Positions 6,802 through 9,209 of a stretch of DNA of 9,209 nt are shown piece by piece. Origin of the DNA: an uncultured Fretibacterium sp. (lineage in GTDB: Bacteria; Synergistota; Synergistia; Synergistales; Aminobacteriaceae); the NCBI RefSeq assembly GCF_963548695.1, contig NZ_CAUUWA010000080.1:1-9209 (forward strand), written 5' to 3'. A program made the position numbers and the translations under genes. The number at the start of each line of letters is the position of its first letter. The stretch's first letter is position 1. A model generated the notes under the pieces. The model was given only the letters and a program-made list of their open reading frames with translations, was not told the DNA's origin and did not search any database.

Positions 6802-7428
6802 ATGTCATTGAAGGAAAAGCTGGATCGGTTCCGTTCGGACTCTCACTCGCGCTTCACCGAGGGGCAGCTGGAGCTCATGAGACGGTTTCAGGATAACGTG
6901 GGTACGGTGGCGCGCAGGACGCCGAAGGTGGGGGACTTTCTGCCGCCGCTTCCTCCCACGGTAGGAGCGGCGGAACCTCGAGGGACTTCCCGTCGGCTGG
7001 CCCTGATCTTCTTCAGGGGGGCGTGGTGAGGTTACTGTGCCCTGCAGTTGCAGGACTATAGCGCGGCTCTCGAGGCGTTTCATTCCAGGAATACGGACGT
7101 CGTCGCCCTCTCGCCGATGACCGGAGAGCGGATGGATGCGCTGGCCGAGAAGTTGAAGCTGGGCTTTCCTTTGGTGAGCGACCCCGGCAACGCCTATGCG
7201 CGGAGCTTGGATCTGGTCTTTGCGGTCGAGTCGGCCGTTCGGGATGTTTATCGGACAAAGGGGCTGGACCTCTCGGAGTACAACGGCGACGAGAGCTGGG
7301 AGCTTCCCGTGACGGCCGTCTTCCTGTGCGATGAGGATCGAAAGGTCCTTTATGCCTGGACGGAGTCGGACTACACCCGGAGGCCCGGTTCCGAGGAGTT
7401 GTTGGCGGTCCTCGATGGGCGGAGCTGA
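6802..7428 (+). CDS. Peroxiredoxin-like (AhpC/TSA family) protein, candidate selenoprotein with UxxC active site
   Basis: The frame runs 208 residues if TGA at 7027-7029 is read as selenocysteine 76. Before it stand LALIFFRGAW (66-75), the strand that carries the active site in peroxiredoxin-like proteins; right after it GYC, so the motif is U76-G-Y-C79 where relatives have W-C-P-Y-C. After the TGA the same frame continues with unmistakable family sequence: VVALSPMTGE, FPLVSDPGNAYARSLDLVF, YNGDESWELPVTAVFLCDEDRK and DYTRRPGSEELL. No base shift is needed to join the halves. These proteins are thought to act as thiol peroxidases or oxidoreductases in the cytoplasm; there is no signal peptide. 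A SECIS-like hairpin follows the TGA. The ATG at 6802 has AAGGAGGAG upstream. The segment 41-65 is slightly shorter than usual. The alternative is a pseudogene with a nonsense mutation, which I consider unlikely. Confidence 0.85.
7030..7066 (+). promoter_or_regulatory. Candidate bacterial SECIS element of the peroxiredoxin-like gene
   Basis: Directly after the TGA, CCTGC (7041-7045) pairs with GCAGG (7050-7054), leaving an AGTT apical loop with a G in the second position, 16 bases from the TGA. The A and second T of that loop could also pair. A lower helix CTGTGC (7035-7040) with GCGCGG (7061-7066) includes two G-U pairs and leaves a 6-base bulge on the 3' side. Bacterial SECIS elements recognised by SelB lie inside the coding region just after UGA and have a guanine early in a small loop, which fits. 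Confidence 0.6.
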
Positions 7429-7460
7429 CGCTTCGGCGTCTTTAGGGACCGTTGAACGAT

Positions 7461-7499
7461 ATGCGGGCGCGGCCTCGTTCGGAGGGGGAGCGCCCGCAT
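7461..7499. terminator. Hairpin between convergent genes (possible bidirectional terminator)
   Basis: A perfect 10-bp arm pair ATGCGGGCGC (7461-7470) / GCGCCCGCAT (7490-7499) lies in the 109-base gap where the peroxiredoxin-like gene and the cyclase gene converge. The 19-base interior can form a second small helix (CCTC 7473-7476 with GAGG 7482-7485). Neither direction has a U-tract, so function as a terminator is inferred from location and stem strength. Confidence 0.5.
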
Positions 7500-7537
7500 T
7501 CGGGGCACGTGGCATTTTGCTGCTCGAGGCCGGTGGC

Positions 7538-8299
7538 TCAGGGCAGGATGGCGAACACCCTGGCCGGGAAACCGGAGCCTTTGTAGGGCTTGGGCCAGGA
7601 GGCGACGACCAGGGAGCCCCACTCGGGAAGCAGGTCGAGGTTCGTCAGCAGTTCGATCTGGTAGATGTCCCGGGACAGTACGTAGGTCTCCCCCGGAAGG
7701 CTTCCGGTGCAGCCGGGGTCGGTGTCCGTGGTCTCGTGTCCCAGTGCGCGGACGTGCCGCTCCTCGCAGAGAACCCGCAGAAGCTCCATCCCCCAGCCCG
7801 GAAAGTGAGGCGCTCCGGCCGCATCGGCGTTGGCGAACGCGGCCTCGTTCGGCCAACGCTTGTGCCAGTCCGTGCGCAGCGCGACGAAGGCCCCCTCGGG
7901 CAGGCGGCCGTTCCGGCGCTCCCAATCCGTCAGGTCCTCGGGGGAGGCCGCGTAGTCCGGATTCCTTGCCGCCTTCTCGTGGATGTCCAAAACGGCAAGA
8001 GGGCAGATCATCTCCTTCACGTCCAGCTCGTCCAGGGTCCGCATCCCTTTGATGAAGTGTGCGGGCGGGTCGACGTGCGTGCCCCACTGACCGCTGTGCG
8101 TGTAGAGGTGGGCCAGAAACCCCGAGCCCAGCGTCCCGATCCCCTCGTCGTAGTGGTAGACGGTCTCCATCCTTGCCGGAGGAAAACCTGGCCAGTGGGG
8201 GATCTGGGCGGAGAACGCGTGGGTCATGTCCACAAAGCGTTTGGTCTTCAAAACCTCGAAAATCTCCAGCAGACTGATATCCTTTGGGGATTGCGTCAT
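7538..8299 (-). CDS. Cyclase-family metal-dependent hydrolase (kynurenine formamidase / isatin hydrolase-like)
   Basis: This 253-residue protein belongs to the cyclase superfamily (Pfam PF04199), metal-dependent amide or ring hydrolases that include kynurenine formamidase and isatin hydrolase. DMTHAFSAQIPHWPG (24-38) matches the family opening. HSGQWGTHVDPPAHF (68-82) supplies the metal ligands H75, D77 and H81 of the GTHxDxPxH signature. ALGHETTDTDPG (185-196) holds the later His/Glu pair expected in the active site. The ATG at 8299 follows AAAGGAG by about 8 bases. There is no signal peptide, so it is cytoplasmic. It stands alone on the minus strand, converging with the peroxiredoxin-like gene and diverging from the downstream small genes, so the context does not point to a substrate. 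Length and motifs are complete. Confidence 0.88.
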   Translation of the reverse strand: MTQSPKDISLLEIFEVLKTKRFVDMTHAFSAQIPHWPGFPPARMETVYHYDEGIGTLGSGFLAHLYTHSGQWGTHVDPPAHFIKGMRTLDELDVKEMICPLAVLDIHEKAARNPDYAASPEDLTDWERRNGRLPEGAFVALRTDWHKRWPNEAAFANADAAGAPHFPGWGMELLRVLCEERHVRALGHETTDTDPGCTGSLPGETYVLSRDIYQIELLTNLDLLPEWGSLVVASWPKPYKGSGFPARVFAILP

Positions 8300-8516
8300 G
8301 ACTCTCGCTCCTTTATATCGAATGATGCGGTCGTCTGTGCCGTGTGAGACCGATGCCTCGGAACGCCGCAGTCCCGAAAGCGGATGGAGGTGCTCCGAGG
8401 AACCGCCGTCGAGCCGAGGGCTTTTTCACGGGCGCCAGCCCTGTACTCCATCTTTTTCGCCCTGTCCCATTATGCTAACTTAAATACACAGCGAAGTAAA
8501 GTGGGGATATCGATGA
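8300..8516. other. Intergenic region upstream of the cyclase gene and the small plus-strand genes
   Basis: I see no convincing gene in these 217 bases. A hairpin AGGGCT (8417-8422) / AGCCCT (8437-8442) with a 14-base loop is present. A TATGCT at 8471-8476 in a locally AT-rich patch is a weak -10 candidate for the plus-strand genes, without a recognisable -35 box. Frames open here have no family features. Confidence 0.4.
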
Positions 8517-8699
8517 GTGGAAATGCCGATGAGTTCGCCGAGCCGAAGATACGCTTTGCTCCTTTCGCGCACGGAGGCGATGGAGTTTTTCGGTAAAATG
8601 CTCTTACGGAACGGTCGGTACTGCTCTAGAATGTCCGCGACCTGCGGGGTGTCCGTCTTGAATGAAGCGGGCCTCTGCGGGAGGCAATCCGGGTATTGA
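8517..8699 (+). CDS. Small protein resembling DUF3343 / putative Se-S carrier family, apparently shortened
   Basis: This 60-residue frame starts at GTG 8517 (an ATG at 8529 would give 56 residues). The part RYALLLSRTEAMEFFGKMLLRNG reads like the first strand and helix of DUF3343 proteins (Pfam PF11823, putative Se/S carrier-like), which begin with a hydrophobic strand, a Ser/Thr-rich turn and an amphipathic helix. SATCGVSVL (40-48) matches the later conserved Cys-Gly segment. The Pro-rich linker that normally precedes this cysteine seems a few residues short, suggesting an in-frame deletion or a divergent member. Residue C43 would be the conserved cysteine. No strong ribosome site is seen. 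It ends 25 bases before the exported candidate selenoprotein, so the two may be one transcript. Family membership is a judgement by eye on a short sequence. Confidence 0.45.
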   Translation: MEMPMSSPSRRYALLLSRTEAMEFFGKMLLRNGRYCSRMSATCGVSVLNEAGLCGRQSGY

Positions 8700-8724
8700 A
8701 GACGAGGAAGGGAAGTGACGTGAC

Positions 8725-9117
8725 GTGGTATTGAGGAAACTTCTGGTTGTGGTTTTGTTGGTCTGCCTTTTCCCCCTCGCGAATGCGGGGGCGGACGAGC
8801 CGGCCTTCCGGCTCACTCCGGAGGGAGCCGCTCTGCTGCAGGAGCGCGGCTCCGTAGGGTATCTTTACTGGGGGATGTATCGGGGGTGTTGAGGGGAGAG
8901 CGAATCCATTCTCGTTGGGAATGGCGCACCCGATCACTTGAAGAAATCCAAGCTGGGATATGAGAGTGTGAGAGGGGAATACGTCAGAACCGAGGTTGAC
9001 GGTTTTACCCTTTATATCCGGTCCGACATGAGGTTCGAGGGGGGCATCCCTCTGATCGACCGCAGGGACTATCGAGGGGCATCGTATCTGCTGGTCCGAA
9101 ATGCTCTGGAGGATTGA
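8725..9117 (+). CDS. Exported protein of unknown function, candidate selenoprotein with vicinal Cys-Sec
   Basis: The frame gives 130 residues when TGA at 8890-8892 is read as selenocysteine 56. It opens with a clear signal peptide: basic LRK, a hydrophobic stretch LLVVVLLVCLFPLA (6-19), and an ANA-type cleavage site near 21. The mature part before the TGA is DEPAFRLTPEGAALLQERGS then GYLYWGMYRGC; after it come GESESILVG, KLGYESVRGEYVRTEVDG, FTLYIRSDMRFEGGIP and DYRGASYLLVRN. Composition and codon use look coding on both sides, and no frame change is needed. C55-U56 would be the only thiol/selenol pair in the mature protein. I do not recognise the family. The GTG start at 8725 has GAAGGGAAG upstream; TTG at 8731 is an alternative. 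A SECIS-like hairpin follows the TGA. The competing view is a recently inactivated gene with a single nonsense codon. Confidence 0.6.
8893..8927 (+). promoter_or_regulatory. Candidate bacterial SECIS element of the exported protein gene
   Basis: After the TGA, CCATTC (8906-8911) pairs perfectly with GAATGG (8919-8924). The helix can be extended inwards by T8912-G8918 and C8913-G8917, leaving a GTT loop (8914-8916) that starts with G and lies 21 bases from the TGA. A lower helix GCG (8900-8902) with CGC (8925-8927) leaves an AAT bulge ending in a U just under the upper helix, like the bulged U known in the E. coli fdhF element. Confidence 0.6.
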
Positions 9118-9209
9118 TATGCAGAGGCGGGGGGCGGGGGGGCCCCGGGCGGCCGAGTTTTAATTTTGGCCCCCCGGGCAGTAGCTGTGGGTGGAATATT
9201 TGTGTTTAT
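9118..9209. other. Non-coding end with G/C-rich hairpin
   Basis: After the exported-protein gene, GGGGGGCC (9137-9144) can pair with GGCCCCCC (9168-9175) around a 23-base loop that contains an AT-rich stretch. It may end the upstream transcript, but there is no U-tract after it. Nothing else is recognisable before the window edge. Confidence 0.35.

Noticed and set aside
6645..6811. Small plus-strand frame through the divergent intergenic region
   Set aside because: It has no ribosome site, no family features, and overlaps the promoter region and the start of the next gene.
6802..7029. Frameshifted or nonsense pseudogene interpretation of the peroxiredoxin-like gene
   Set aside because: Frame is kept across the TGA, the TGA sits exactly at the catalytic Cys position, and the rest of the gene is intact.
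7048..7428. Separate gene starting at TTG 7048
   Set aside because: The start lacks a ribosome site, lies inside the SECIS-like hairpin and begins in the middle of the active-site helix; it is the second half of the UGA-containing gene.
8384..8596. 70-codon plus-strand frame overlapping the Se/S carrier-like frame
   Set aside because: It has no hydrophobic core pattern or motif, and the competing frame has family-like sequence.
9119..9163. 14-codon frame starting at ATG right after the exported-protein stop
   Set aside because: It is too short, G-rich and lies in the hairpin arm; no evidence of coding.

Overview
The window is GC-rich bacterial DNA with strong G/C preference at third codon positions, good Shine-Dalgarno sites and frequent GTG/TTG starts. 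It carries molybdenum cofactor genes and two open frames interrupted by in-frame UGA codons that look like selenocysteine codons. This fits a strictly anaerobic, selenium-using bacterium. The style is reminiscent of Synergistota or related anaerobes, but nothing here fixes the phylum.

Region 1 (about 72-6601, minus strand) is one eight-gene molybdenum operon. It reads from a consensus-like promoter at 6573-6601: moaA (GTP to the cyclic intermediate), moaC (cyclic pyranopterin monophosphate), a stand-alone MOSC-domain gene, a MoeA-like molybdopterin-binding gene, modA-modB-modC (molybdate ABC importer) and a moaB/mog-type gene. Spacing is tight between moaC, MOSC and the moeA-like gene. A palindromic double hairpin precedes modA. 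A rho-independent terminator-like hairpin and a nested inverted repeat lie between modA and modB, which should make the binding protein more abundant than the permease and ATPase. The operon couples molybdate import to the first and last steps of cofactor assembly. moaD, moaE, moeB and mobA are not in the window.

Region 2 (6497-6801) is an AT-richer divergent intergenic segment. It holds the operon promoter on one side and a possible -10 box for a plus-strand gene on the other.

Region 3 (6802-9117) is the most interesting part. A peroxiredoxin-like gene (6802-7428) has an in-frame TGA exactly where the first Cys of the family's CxxC active site is expected, giving a UxxC motif followed by a SECIS-like hairpin. 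After a convergent metal-dependent cyclase-family gene (7538-8299, minus) comes a small frame resembling the DUF3343 / putative Se-S carrier family (8517-8699). Next is an unrecognised exported protein of 130 residues (8725-9117) whose frame is also crossed by one TGA, giving a vicinal Cys-Sec pair followed by a good bacterial SECIS-like stem-loop. Automatic gene callers would truncate or miss both UGA-containing genes. The last 90 bases hold only a G/C-rich hairpin.
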